This document shows positions 8,300 through 15,992 of a DNA stretch of 64,000 nucleotides, one piece after another; positions within the stretch are counted from its first letter, which is position 1, and each line of letters opens with the position of its first letter. The stretch comes from Aquabacterium commune (GTDB lineage: Bacteria; Pseudomonadota; Gammaproteobacteria; Burkholderiales; Burkholderiaceae_C): contig NZ_SNXW01000001.1 of the NCBI RefSeq assembly GCF_004362855.1, positions 184,121-248,120 of the forward strand, read 5' to 3'. Below the pieces are notes generated by a model that saw only the letters and a program-made list of their open reading frames with translations, did not search any database and was not told where the DNA came from. Made by a program: the position numbers and the translations under genes.

Positions 8300-9214
8300 A
8301 TGGCCGTGTCCAGCGATGACATCGCGATCTTTCCGCCAGAGCCCACAGCCGCGTCTGCGCTGCCGCTCCAGCGGAGCTTCCCCCAGCCTCAGGCAGTACC
8401 GGCTTCGGCCAAGGCCTGGCGGCAACGCATCGCCGACGGCGCGACCTGGCTGGCAAGTTCCCTCGGGACCGCGGCCCTGGGCCTGATCCTGCCTGCCCTG
8501 CTTTACGCCCTGTGGTGGACGGCCGCCGACCGCCACTGGATCGCAGAGCAGATCTTGCCGTCACCCGCGTTCGTCTGGGAGTCTCTCGGCATCGTTTGGG
8601 AGAGCGGTGAGCTGCAGGTGCACGTCGGGCACAGCGCCCGGCGTGCGGCCCTGAGCTTGCTGATCGGTGGCAGCTTCGGCCTGTTGCTGGGCTTTGCCAT
8701 GGGCCTGTCGGAACGCGCGAAGGCCTTTGTCTTCCCGACCTTCAATGCCCTGGCCCAGTTGCCCGTGCTGGGCTGGATCCCGTTGCTGATCATTTTCGTC
8801 GGCATCGACGAGGGGTTGAAGCTCTCGGCCATCTCGATCGCCGTGGTGGTGCCCGTGGCACTGAGCACACTCAACGGCATCGCCAACATCCCAGGCGCTC
8901 TGCTGGAGGTGGGCCGCGTGTACCAGTTCGGTGCCTGGCAGACGCTCACCCGCATCGTGCTGCCGGCCACCACGCCCGCGCTCTTCACCGGCCTGCGCCA
9001 GGGTGTGATGCAGGCCTGGCTGACCACCATCTTCGTGGAGCTGCTGTCTTCCAGCGAGGGTCTGGGCTTCTTCATGTCCTACAGCCGATCGCTCAGCCAG
9101 ATCGACATGGTCATCGTGTCCATGTTCGCCATCGGCGTGCTCGGCATCGTGATCGAGCTGGCTTTGCGCCTGATCGAGTCCCGCCTGCAAGGCTGGCGCC
9201 GCAACGCCTTCTGA
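8300..9214 (+). CDS. ABC transporter permease, SsuC/TauC-like (first of two)
   Basis: A 304-residue inner-membrane protein with about six hydrophobic segments after a 55-residue polar N-terminus. The permease-ATPase contact loop is recognisable in the second half (EVGRVYQFGAWQTLTRIVLPATTPAL, an EAA-like motif of the BPD_transp_1 family). AGGAG stands about 10 bases before the ATG. It probably forms a heterodimeric channel with the second permease encoded 23 bp downstream. Sulfonate and taurine importers normally use one permease gene, so having two is a small departure. Confidence 0.85.
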   Translation: MAVSSDDIAIFPPEPTAASALPLQRSFPQPQAVPASAKAWRQRIADGATWLASSLGTAALGLILPALLYALWWTAADRHWIAEQILPSPAFVWESLGIVWESGELQVHVGHSARRAALSLLIGGSFGLLLGFAMGLSERAKAFVFPTFNALAQLPVLGWIPLLIIFVGIDEGLKLSAISIAVVVPVALSTLNGIANIPGALLEVGRVYQFGAWQTLTRIVLPATTPALFTGLRQGVMQAWLTTIFVELLSSSEGLGFFMSYSRSLSQIDMVIVSMFAIGVLGIVIELALRLIESRLQGWRRNAF

Positions 9215-9237
9215 TCGCTTTCACGACCGCAACGACC

Positions 9238-10026
9238 ATGCCCAACACCACCACGAATAACACACCACGCTTCGCTTGGCGTGGCTGGGTGCTGCCCACC
9301 GCCTTCATCGCCCTGTGGTTCACCGCCACCCAACTGCATTGGGTCAACACCCGCTTGATCGTGCCGCCGCAAGGCGTCGTGACCACCGCCATCCACGAAC
9401 TGCAGCAGGCCTCGTTCTACGCGGGCGTGGCGCAAAGCCTGTGGCGCGACCTGTCGGGCTTTGCCATCGGCGCGCTGGCCGGCGTGGCCGTCGGCACGCT
9501 CATCGGTGTGTCCAGGCTGGCCGACAAGCTCATCGGACCGACCTTCCACACCCTGCGTCAGATCTCGCTGTTCGCCTGGCTGCCGTTGCTGTCGGCCATC
9601 TTGGGCACCGGTGATGGGGCCAAGGTCATCTTCATCGCGTTCTCGGCGTTTTACCCGGTCGTGCTGGGCACGCTCGAAGGCGTCAAGGGCGTGACGCAGG
9701 CACACGCGGAGGTGGCACGGGTTTACCGCTTCACAGCCTGGCAAACGCTGCGCCGGCTGGTGTGGCCGGCTGCGGCTCCGCAGATCCTGGGCGGCTTGCG
9801 CCTGGGCCTGATCTACGCCTGGCTGGCCACCATCGGTGCGGAGTTCCTGCTGGTCAACGACGGCCACGGCATCGGCAACATCGTCTTCAAGGGTCGCAGT
9901 GCCTTCAACGTCGAACTGATCCTCTTCGGCCTGCTGGCCATCGGCACCGTCGGCGTGGTCTTCAACCGCTTGGCCACCCTGGCAGAAGCCCGCTTGCTGC
10001 ATTGGCGCGCCCCGCAACGCCGCTGA
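9238..10026 (+). CDS. ABC transporter permease, SsuC/TauC-like (second)
   Basis: A 262-residue integral membrane protein of the same family as its upstream neighbour. It has the EAA-like loop EVARVYRFTAWQTLRRLVWPAAAPQIL and the C-terminal GAEFLLVNDGHGIGNIVFKGR segment typical of SsuC/NrtB permeases. It is clearly paralogous to the preceding permease but shorter at the N-terminus. The close spacing indicates one transcript with the binding protein and the ATPase, and the two permeases probably pair in the inner membrane. Confidence 0.85.
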   Translation: MPNTTTNNTPRFAWRGWVLPTAFIALWFTATQLHWVNTRLIVPPQGVVTTAIHELQQASFYAGVAQSLWRDLSGFAIGALAGVAVGTLIGVSRLADKLIGPTFHTLRQISLFAWLPLLSAILGTGDGAKVIFIAFSAFYPVVLGTLEGVKGVTQAHAEVARVYRFTAWQTLRRLVWPAAAPQILGGLRLGLIYAWLATIGAEFLLVNDGHGIGNIVFKGRSAFNVELILFGLLAIGTVGVVFNRLATLAEARLLHWRAPQRR

Positions 10027-10086
10027 GCTTCGACGCTGCCCCCCTCTCTTTTGTCACGCACCGCTTTTTTTTCAAAGGAGCCTCTC

Positions 10087-10899
10087 ATGTCCCACGCAGG
10101 CACCATCGACATCCAGCAACTTCACAAGCAGTACGAGGTCAAGGGCCAGCCCTTGAAGGTGCTGCAAGACATCAACCTCTCGATCCGGCCGGGCGAGTTC
10201 ATCAGCATCGTCGGCTCCAGCGGCTGCGGCAAATCCACGCTGCTTCGCTTGCTGATCGGCCTGGAGTCGGGCTACAGCGGCAAGTTGCTGCTGGACGGCA
10301 AACCCATCCAGGGCACCAGCCTGGAGCGCGGCATCGTGTTCCAGGAGCACCGCCTGTTCCCCTGGTTGAACGTCGAGCAGAACGTCGCACTGGGCCTGCT
10401 GAACGCACCCGGCACCCAGGCCGAGAAAGACCGCAGCGTCAAGGAGCACATCGCGCTCGTGGGCCTCAAAGGCTTCGAGACGGCCTACCCCTACCAGCTC
10501 TCTGGCGGGATGTCGCAGCGTGTGGCCATCGCGCGCGCCTTGGTCAACCGCCCCGAGGTGCTGCTGCTCGATGAGCCCTTCGGCGCACTCGACGCCCTGA
10601 CACGCACCCGCCTGCAACAGGAGTTGCAACGCATCTGGCAGGCCGAGGGCATCACGGCCGTTCTGGTCACCCACGACGTGGAAGAAGCCGTTTACCTGGG
10701 CGACCGCATCGTGGTGATGGAGCCCCGGCCAGGCCGCATCAAGCGCATCGTCGATGTGTCGCTGGCACGTCCGCGTGACCGCGCCAGCGCCGAGTTCGTC
10801 GCCATCAAGGACGACGTGCTCAGTGAGTTCAACCACGAAATCAACCACGCCACGGTGGCGGAACGGCTGGCGCGATCCAGCGACCCGTTGGCCGCTTGA
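10087..10899 (+). CDS. ABC transporter ATP-binding protein, SsuB/TauB-like
   Basis: A 270-residue ATPase with Walker A GSSGCGKST, Q-loop FQEHRLFPW, signature LSGGMSQR and Walker B VLLLDEPFGALDALT followed by the switch HDVEEA. EHRLFPW and DEPFGALD are typical of the sulfonate/taurine/nitrate ATPase subfamily. The start used is ATG at 10087, where AAAGGAG is 7 bases upstream. A more upstream in-frame start has no such site. It energises the two permeases encoded immediately before it. A 60-bp gap separates it from them, with no obvious separate promoter. Confidence 0.9.
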   Translation: MSHAGTIDIQQLHKQYEVKGQPLKVLQDINLSIRPGEFISIVGSSGCGKSTLLRLLIGLESGYSGKLLLDGKPIQGTSLERGIVFQEHRLFPWLNVEQNVALGLLNAPGTQAEKDRSVKEHIALVGLKGFETAYPYQLSGGMSQRVAIARALVNRPEVLLLDEPFGALDALTRTRLQQELQRIWQAEGITAVLVTHDVEEAVYLGDRIVVMEPRPGRIKRIVDVSLARPRDRASAEFVAIKDDVLSEFNHEINHATVAERLARSSDPLAA

Positions 10900-10915
10900 G
10901 GCGCATCTCCCCACA

Positions 10916-10944
10916 CGCTGTCATCACTTTCGCTGTCATCACTT
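10916..10944. repeat. Tandem 14-bp repeat (CGCTGTCATCACTT) ahead of the rhodanese-like gene
   Basis: Two copies of CGCTGTCATCACTT at 10916-10929 and 10931-10944 are separated by a single T, giving a 15-bp period. They lie in the 73-bp gap between the ABC ATPase gene and the rhodanese-like gene. The gap has no clear Shine-Dalgarno sequence near the ATG at 10973. The repeat could be a regulatory site or replication slippage. Confidence 0.4.
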
Positions 10945-10972
10945 CACATTTTTCTTTCCATCTTCCAACGCC

Positions 10973-11500
10973 ATGCACCGCTTCCAACACACCGCCATCG
11001 CCCTGCTGTCCACCGCCGCCATGAGCCTGCCCGCCATGGCGCAGAACGCGCCTGCGGCTCCCGCTGCAGCCACATCGACGACAACGACCAGCACCTATGT
11101 GGCCCCGCCCTGGACCTACAAGACCCAGCAGCTCAGCCGCAACGACGTGGACAAGCTGCTGGGCAACCCCAAGAAGCTGCTGATCATCGACGTGCGCCGC
11201 CCGGACGAGCTCACCAAGAACGGCAGCTTCCCCGTCTACCTCAGCGTGCAGATCAAGGACCTGCCCGAGGCGCTGGAGTACATCCCCAAGGACCGCGTGA
11301 TCCTGACCGTTTCGAACCGTGCTCACCGCGCTGGCGCAGCCGGTGATCTGCTGAGCAGCAAGGGCTACAAGGTGGCCGGTGCCGTCGGCTCGCTGGACTA
11401 CGCCGAAGCCGGTGGCAGCATCGCCAAGATCACGCCGCCGCCCGCACCGGCTGCCTCGGCCGCCACTGCCTCGGCGTCCAGCCCCGTCGCTTCGCGATGA
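10973..11500 (+). CDS. Secreted rhodanese-like domain protein lacking the catalytic cysteine
   Basis: 175 residues: a signal peptide (MHRFQHTAIALLSTAAMSLPAMAQ), a low-complexity Ala/Thr stretch, a rhodanese fold (LLIIDVRRPDEL at 69-80, YIPKDRVILTVSNRAHRAG at 103-121, GYKVAGAVGSLDYAEAGG) and an Ala/Pro-rich tail. Rhodaneses normally place a persulfide-forming Cys at the start of the loop after the fourth strand (CxxGxR). Here that loop begins SNRAHRAG, and no Cys is present in the protein. It cannot act as a classical sulfurtransferase and may bind sulfur compounds or a partner protein. Its stop overlaps the start of the cytochrome b561 gene by 4 bases. Confidence 0.75.
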   Translation: MHRFQHTAIALLSTAAMSLPAMAQNAPAAPAAATSTTTTSTYVAPPWTYKTQQLSRNDVDKLLGNPKKLLIIDVRRPDELTKNGSFPVYLSVQIKDLPEALEYIPKDRVILTVSNRAHRAGAAGDLLSSKGYKVAGAVGSLDYAEAGGSIAKITPPPAPAASAATASASSPVASR

Positions 11501-12306
11501 GCCGCAGCACCCTGTCCGGTGACGCGCTCACCCACCGGGTGCGCGTCTGGGATGCCCCTTTGCGGGCCTTCCACTGGTTGCTGTTGGCCGCCGTGGCCGC
11601 GGCCATCGCCACCGGCCTGCTGGGCGGTGAATGGATGGTCTGGCATGGCCGCGCTGGCATCGCCATCGTGGGCCTGATCGCCTTTCGCCTGGCCTGGGGG
11701 TTGCTGGGATCGGAGACAGCGCGCTTCGCGCAGTTCCTGCCGGGTCCCGGCGCCTTGCTGGCCCACCTGCGAGGTCGCTGGCAAGGCATCGGGCACAACC
11801 CGCTGGGGGCCTTGTCCGTGGTGGCCCTGCTGGGCCTGCTGGCTGCACAGGTCGGCACGGGCTTGTTCAGCAACGATGACATCGCTTTCGCCGGCCCGCT
11901 CTCTGCCCGGGTGGACGAGGAACTCGTTCAGAGCCTGACCGGGTGGCACCATCGCCTGGTCAACGGTCTGTACGCACTGATCGCCCTGCACGTGGGCGCC
12001 ATCGGCTTCTACGCCGCGGTCAAGCGCGTGCGACTGGTGCCGGCGATGGTGACGGGTTGGCAAGAGGTGCCGCGCAGCCAGCTGGGCCCTCGCCCAGCCC
12101 ATGCCGGAGCCTTTGCCGTCGCGCTGTGCCTCGGTCTGTTGGCAGCCTATGCCGCCAGTGGCGAATGGCAGACCCTTTGGCAAGGCCCCGCCCCATCGAC
12201 GTCGAACGCGACATCGACATCCGATGCAAGCTCTCAGGCTGCGCAGCCCGCCAGCGATGGGGCATCGGCTGCCTCGGGCACCGCCACAGCGGCGCCTGCC
12301 TGGTGA
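11497..12306 (+). CDS. Cytochrome b561-type inner-membrane protein
   Basis: 269 residues with four main hydrophobic helices plus a fifth near residue 205. Candidate heme-b ligands stand in membrane-compatible places: FHWLLLA (about 25), WHGRAG (about 50), WHHRLVNGLYALIALHVG (about 150-165). Opening with VRVWDAPLRAFHW is typical of the cytochrome b561 / hydrogenase cytochrome-b family, which passes electrons between quinones and periplasmic cytochromes. The polar Ser/Ala/Thr-rich C-terminal tail has no known domain. The ATGA overlap with the rhodanese-like gene indicates coupled translation. It could link the quinone pool to the c-type cytochromes of the divergent operon. Confidence 0.8.
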   Translation: MSRSTLSGDALTHRVRVWDAPLRAFHWLLLAAVAAAIATGLLGGEWMVWHGRAGIAIVGLIAFRLAWGLLGSETARFAQFLPGPGALLAHLRGRWQGIGHNPLGALSVVALLGLLAAQVGTGLFSNDDIAFAGPLSARVDEELVQSLTGWHHRLVNGLYALIALHVGAIGFYAAVKRVRLVPAMVTGWQEVPRSQLGPRPAHAGAFAVALCLGLLAAYAASGEWQTLWQGPAPSTSNATSTSDASSQAAQPASDGASAASGTATAAPAW

Positions 12307-12338
12307 GTGAACATCGTCAAGCAGCGTGACCCAAGGGC

Positions 12339-12372
12339 AAAGCGGCTTTGCCTTTCCAGGTGAAGCCGCTTT
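12339..12372. terminator. Hairpin between convergent genes (bidirectional terminator)
   Basis: AAAGCGGCTT at 12339-12348 and AAGCCGCTTT at 12363-12372 are perfect inverted repeats of 10 bases with a 14-base loop, lying between the cytochrome b561 gene and the oppositely oriented sigma-54 activator gene. An overlapping alternative stem (GGCAAAG/CTTTGCC) is also possible. The U-tract is short, so efficiency is uncertain. Confidence 0.6.
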
Positions 12373-12406
12373 GGTGCGCGCGACGGTGACCAATGCGAGG
12401 CAGCCG

Positions 12407-13651
12407 TCAAGCGATCGATGCCGACGAAGCACCCGCTTCTGCCACATCCGGCTGCAAATCATCCCCTTGCAGCAAGCCGTGGCGCTTGAGCTGGGTGCGC
12501 ATCATGTTGCGGGTGATGCCCAACAAGCGCGCGGCGCGCACCTGGTTGCTGCCCGCATGGGCAAAGGCTGCATGGACCAGGGTCGATTCGACTGTGTCGA
12601 ACAAATCTGGCCAACCCGAATCCAGCAACGCCTGGCAAGCCGAATGCAGCAAGGCCAGACCCGCAGACGCAGCGGACGCGCCGGCAACCTCGGCAACGCC
12701 AGAGACCGGCATCGGTGCGCTCGCCGGGGAGCGGTCGTTCGCATCTGCCGTTCCGCCAGAACCCAGCCCGCCCACACGCAACACCGAGGCATCGGCGGCT
12801 TGTGCGGGCCGGTTGGTCAAGGGCAGCAGCCGGATGTCCTGAGGCTCGATGGTGTGATCGCGGCAGACGATGAGGGCGTAGTGGATGACGTTTTCCAGCT
12901 CGCGGATGTTGCCCGGCCAGCTGTACTGCGTGAGCGCGTCTTGCGCCGCCTCGCTGACGGCCACATCTCCCAAGTGGAGCCGGCTGCGATAAACCGAAAT
13001 GAAATGCCGCACCAAGGGCAGGATGTCGGCGGGGCGCTCGCGCAGCGGCGGCAGGCGCACGCTGGCCACGCTCAAGCGGTAGTACAGGTCAGCGCGGAAG
13101 TGCTGGGCCTCGACGGCCCGCGCCAGGTCGATGTTGGTCGCGGCCACCAGGCGCACGTCCAGCGGGATGCCGCGGCGCGAGCCCAGGCGCACCACCTGGC
13201 GCTCCTGCAAAACACGCAACAGCTTGACCTGCAAACCCAGCGGCAAGTCCCCGATTTCATCGAGGAACAAGGTGCCACCGTTGGCGGCTTCGAACCAGCC
13301 CGCGCGGGCATGCGAAGCGCCCGTGAAGGCGCCGGACTCGTGCCCGAACAGCTCGGCGTCGATCAGCGTCTCGCTGAAAGCACCGCAGTTCACCGCGACG
13401 AACGGCCCGGTGCGGCCACTGACGGCGTGGATGTGCCGCGCGATCAACTCCTTGCCCGTGCCGGTTTCCCCGGTGACCAGCACGGTAGCTTCACTGCGGG
13501 CGATGCGCTCGACATCGCGCAGCAGCTGAAGCGATGCGGGGTCATGGAAGACCAGCGCCTTGGCGCGGATCGACAGCGAGGAGGCCGACGATTCGGGCAG
13601 GGTCAGCAAACGTTCTGGCATCCTGGGCTCACCCTTGGCTGTCTTGGGCAC
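12407..13651 (-). CDS. Sigma-54-dependent transcriptional activator, SfnR-like (no N-terminal sensor domain)
   Basis: 414 residues. After a short leader of about 30 residues comes a complete AAA+ activator domain: Walker A GETGTGKE, the sigma-54-contacting GAFTGA loop, Walker B GGTLFLDEIGD, LPPLRERPADI. A Fis-type helix-turn-helix stands at the C-terminus (QVRAARLLGITRNMMRTQL). Activators with no receiver or ligand domain include SfnR, which controls alternative sulfur sources in Pseudomonas; the segment LSIRAKALVFHDP before the AAA+ domain is compatible with that group. It is the obvious candidate to drive the two sigma-54 promoters at 5237-5251 and 5479-5494. An internal ATG at 13621 is an alternative start. 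The gene overlaps the XRE-cupin gene by 23 bases. Confidence 0.85.
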   Translation of the reverse strand: MPKTAKGEPRMPERLLTLPESSASSLSIRAKALVFHDPASLQLLRDVERIARSEATVLVTGETGTGKELIARHIHAVSGRTGPFVAVNCGAFSETLIDAELFGHESGAFTGASHARAGWFEAANGGTLFLDEIGDLPLGLQVKLLRVLQERQVVRLGSRRGIPLDVRLVAATNIDLARAVEAQHFRADLYYRLSVASVRLPPLRERPADILPLVRHFISVYRSRLHLGDVAVSEAAQDALTQYSWPGNIRELENVIHYALIVCRDHTIEPQDIRLLPLTNRPAQAADASVLRVGGLGSGGTADANDRSPASAPMPVSGVAEVAGASAASAGLALLHSACQALLDSGWPDLFDTVESTLVHAAFAHAGSNQVRAARLLGITRNMMRTQLKRHGLLQGDDLQPDVAEAGASSASIA

Positions 13652-14348
13652 CCGGGGTGCGGATCAACACAAAGGCCTGCACCTGGACATGGCAGCTGTT
13701 GTGCCACTCCAGCGCGTCGGTGGCCTCGTACTGCAAGGATTCCCGCGGGCGCACCAGGTGGCGCTGCCCGTGCAGGACGACATCGAGCACGCCGGTGGAC
13801 ACCGCCACATTGACGCGGCGCGCGGCCACCGTGGCCGGCAGGGTCAGGCGTCCACCGGGGGCCAGGCGCAGTTCGTAGAAAGCTTCGCGGTGCCCGTCAC
13901 GGGCACGCTGCAGAGGCCGCAATTCGGCCCCTTCCGATGGCAACTGCGCGGGGCTGTCCGGCGAAGGCTGCAGCAGCAGCACGGCGTCGTCGTGGGTGGG
14001 CTCCAGGAACCACGACACCGACACGCCCAAGGCCTGCGCCACCTGCCACAAGGTCTTGATGCTGGGCACGCTGCGGCCCTGCTCGACTTGGCTGAGCATG
14101 GCACGCGACACCCCGCTGTGACCCGAGAGCTGCTCGAGCGACAGGCGGTGCTGCTGGCGCAGGCGTCGCAGGTTGCCGCCCACCGTGTGGCAGACCATGG
14201 CCTCGCTGGCCGAGGCGCGCGATGCCAGCACCGTCGCGCTGCGCTCGGTGCGGGCCGCGATCGGCAAGGTGCCCGTGCGCTCGGCCCCGCTCCAGGGGCT
14301 GGCTGCGGCTTGGCGGTCACGGACCCAGACGGTGGCAGGCGAAGTCAT
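13629..14348 (-). CDS. XRE-family transcriptional regulator with C-terminal cupin domain
   Basis: 239 residues. A helix-turn-helix of the HTH_3/XRE type spans about residues 55-110 (LRRLRQQHRLSLEQLSGHSGVSRAMLSQVEQG). A beta-rich cupin domain follows to the end (ELRLAPGGRLTLPA, LDVVLHGQRHLVRPRESL), likely binding a small molecule. The 50-residue N-terminal extension is longer than usual, and the Met at residue 51 is an alternative start. It is transcribed with the sigma-54 activator gene, which it overlaps. The pair may be a two-tier switch in which the cupin protein controls the level of the sensorless activator. Upstream lies a dyad at 14454-14476. Confidence 0.8.
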   Translation of the reverse strand: MTSPATVWVRDRQAAASPWSGAERTGTLPIAARTERSATVLASRASASEAMVCHTVGGNLRRLRQQHRLSLEQLSGHSGVSRAMLSQVEQGRSVPSIKTLWQVAQALGVSVSWFLEPTHDDAVLLLQPSPDSPAQLPSEGAELRPLQRARDGHREAFYELRLAPGGRLTLPATVAARRVNVAVSTGVLDVVLHGQRHLVRPRESLQYEATDALEWHNSCHVQVQAFVLIRTPGAQDSQG

Positions 14349-14453
14349 GTGGTGTTTCTCGGGCAGCTTGGGGCAGGGACAAGGTCGTCCACCTTAACCA
14401 AGCAGCCGCCCGCGGGCAAAGACGCGATTCGCATGGCCATCTGCCGGGAGCGC

Positions 14454-14476
14454 ATGTGCAAGCACCTCATGCACAT
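14454..14476. promoter_or_regulatory. Dyad ATGTGCA-N9-TGCACAT in the regulator/hydrolase divergent gap
   Basis: Perfect 7-bp arms at 14454-14460 and 14470-14476, in the 173-bp space between the XRE-cupin gene (leftward) and the serine hydrolase gene (rightward). The half-site is the same as in the CATGTGCACATG palindrome at 5323-5334, suggesting one regulator sees both places. No -24/-12 element was found in this gap. Confidence 0.45.
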
Positions 14477-14521
14477 TCCTCGCTTGTCTGCGGCTGGCTT
14501 GCAGGCCCACAGTCGGTTTCC

Positions 14522-15268
14522 ATGAACCGCCCTGCCCGCTTTCACGAACACCACAGCGCCACCCAGCCCCATGCTGCTGCGGCCTGCCTGTCGTGGCCCC
14601 AGGCCAGCGCGGCGCCGCGCCTGACGCGTCCTCAGCATCCACAACGTCCGTCGGTGCGGGTGCTGGTCATCCCCGGCCTGCGCGACAGCGGCGATGCCCA
14701 TTGGCAGACCTGGCTGCAAAGCCAGTACGTGGACGCCGCCCGCGTGACGCAGCGCGACTGGCATCAACCTGAGCTGAGCAGCTGGTCAGAGCGCATCGGC
14801 GACACCCTGGCGCGCAGCAGCCGCCACACGCTTTGGGTCGCCGTGGCCCACAGCTTCGGCTGCCTGGCCCTGGCCCAGCACTTGGCCCATCGGCTGGCAC
14901 GCCAGGCCACAAGCCCATCGGCAGACGGCATCGAAGCCCCAACCCAAGCCCGCATCGTGGCCGCCCTGATGGTGGCGCCCGCCGACCCGGTGAAGTTCGG
15001 CCTCAACGCTGAGCTGCCCCGCGCCTCGCTGGGCTTGCCGCTGACCGTGATCGGCAGCGAAGACGACCCCTGGATGCCGCTGGAGCGCGCCCGCGATTGG
15101 GCCCACACCTGGGGCGGCGGCTTCGTCAACCTGGGTCGCGTGGGCCACATCAACACCGAGTCCGGCTTCGGCCCCTGGCCCCTGGCGCGGCAGAAGGTGG
15201 ACCACCTCGTGCGCCAGCAGCAACGCCTGCACACCCACCTGTGCGGCCTGGCCTGCGACACGCCCTGA
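14522..15268 (+). CDS. RBBP9/YdeN-family serine hydrolase
   Basis: 248 residues with a Ser-hydrolase core. VRVLVIPGLRDSGDAHWQTW opens the fold at about residue 45. The nucleophile elbow is AHSFGCLA, the late acid region includes GSEDDPWMP, and the catalytic His lies in GRVGHINTESGFGPWP. The signature GLxxSGxxHWQTW identifies the RBBP9/YdeN family of small alpha/beta hydrolases, whose substrates are mostly unknown. The start used is the ATG at 14522. It is followed after 65 bp by the 1-Cys peroxiredoxin gene, with which it may be co-transcribed. Confidence 0.8.
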   Translation: MNRPARFHEHHSATQPHAAAACLSWPQASAAPRLTRPQHPQRPSVRVLVIPGLRDSGDAHWQTWLQSQYVDAARVTQRDWHQPELSSWSERIGDTLARSSRHTLWVAVAHSFGCLALAQHLAHRLARQATSPSADGIEAPTQARIVAALMVAPADPVKFGLNAELPRASLGLPLTVIGSEDDPWMPLERARDWAHTWGGGFVNLGRVGHINTESGFGPWPLARQKVDHLVRQQQRLHTHLCGLACDTP

Positions 15269-15333
15269 CGCCCTTCCCCCTCACCCACCCGTCACCGACA
15301 ACCCGTCACCGACACCTCGAAAGGAAACCCCAC

Positions 15334-15975
15334 ATGGCCAGCCTGCGCCTGGGCGACACCGCCCCCGACTTTGAACAAGCCTCGTCCGAGGGCACCATCC
15401 GGTTCCACGAGTGGTTGGGCGACAGCTGGGGCATCCTGTTCTCGCATCCCGCCGACTTCACCCCCGTGTGCACCACCGAACTCGGCCTCACGGCCAAGCT
15501 CAAGGGCGAGTTCGCCAAGCGCAACGTGAAGGTGATCGCGTTGTCGGTGGACACCGTCGAGTCCCATGACAAGTGGATCCCCGACATCAACACCACCCAG
15601 GGCACGGTGGTGAACTTCCCGATCATTGCCGATGCCGACCGCAAGGTGTCCGAGCTCTACGACCTCATCCACCCCAACGCCAGCAGCACCCTCACGGTGC
15701 GCTCGCTGTTCGTGATCGACCCGGCCAAAAAGGTCCGCCTGACCATCACCTACCCGGCCAGCACGGGCCGCAACTTCGATGAGATCCTGCGCGTGGTGGA
15801 CTCGCTGCAGTTGACCGACCACCACAGCGTGGCCACGCCGGGCAACTGGAAGGATGGCGACGACGTGGTCATCGTGCCCTCGCTGCAGGACCCGGCCCTG
15901 ATCGCCCAGAAGTTCCCCAAGGGCTTCGTGGCCGTCACGCCCTACCTGCGCCTGACGCCTCAGCCCAAGCGCTGA
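15334..15975 (+). CDS. 1-Cys peroxiredoxin (Prx6 type, LsfA-like)
   Basis: 213 residues of the AhpC/TSA superfamily with peroxidatic Cys46 in HPADFTPVCTTELG, the Prx6-subfamily pattern. No second cysteine is visible, consistent with a one-Cys enzyme that needs an external reductant. The C-terminal Prx6 extension (VIVPSLQDPALIAQKFPKGF) is present, so the length is normal. It reduces peroxides in the cytoplasm. Members called LsfA in Pseudomonas were found as sulfate-starvation-induced proteins, which agrees with the sulfur theme of this cluster. AAAGGAAA stands about 10 bases before the ATG. Confidence 0.9.
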   Translation: MASLRLGDTAPDFEQASSEGTIRFHEWLGDSWGILFSHPADFTPVCTTELGLTAKLKGEFAKRNVKVIALSVDTVESHDKWIPDINTTQGTVVNFPIIADADRKVSELYDLIHPNASSTLTVRSLFVIDPAKKVRLTITYPASTGRNFDEILRVVDSLQLTDHHSVATPGNWKDGDDVVIVPSLQDPALIAQKFPKGFVAVTPYLRLTPQPKR

Positions 15976-15992
15976 AACGCGCCATGGCGCTG

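Noticed and set aside
7164..10899. Definite naming of the transporter as ssuA/ssuC/ssuB
   Set aside because: The families do not distinguish sulfonate, taurine, nitrate and other anions without a ligand test, and no SsuD or TauD gene is present.
14349..14521. Sigma-54 promoter for the serine hydrolase/peroxiredoxin genes
   Set aside because: No TGGC..TTGC pair with 10-base GG/GC spacing was found on either strand in this gap.
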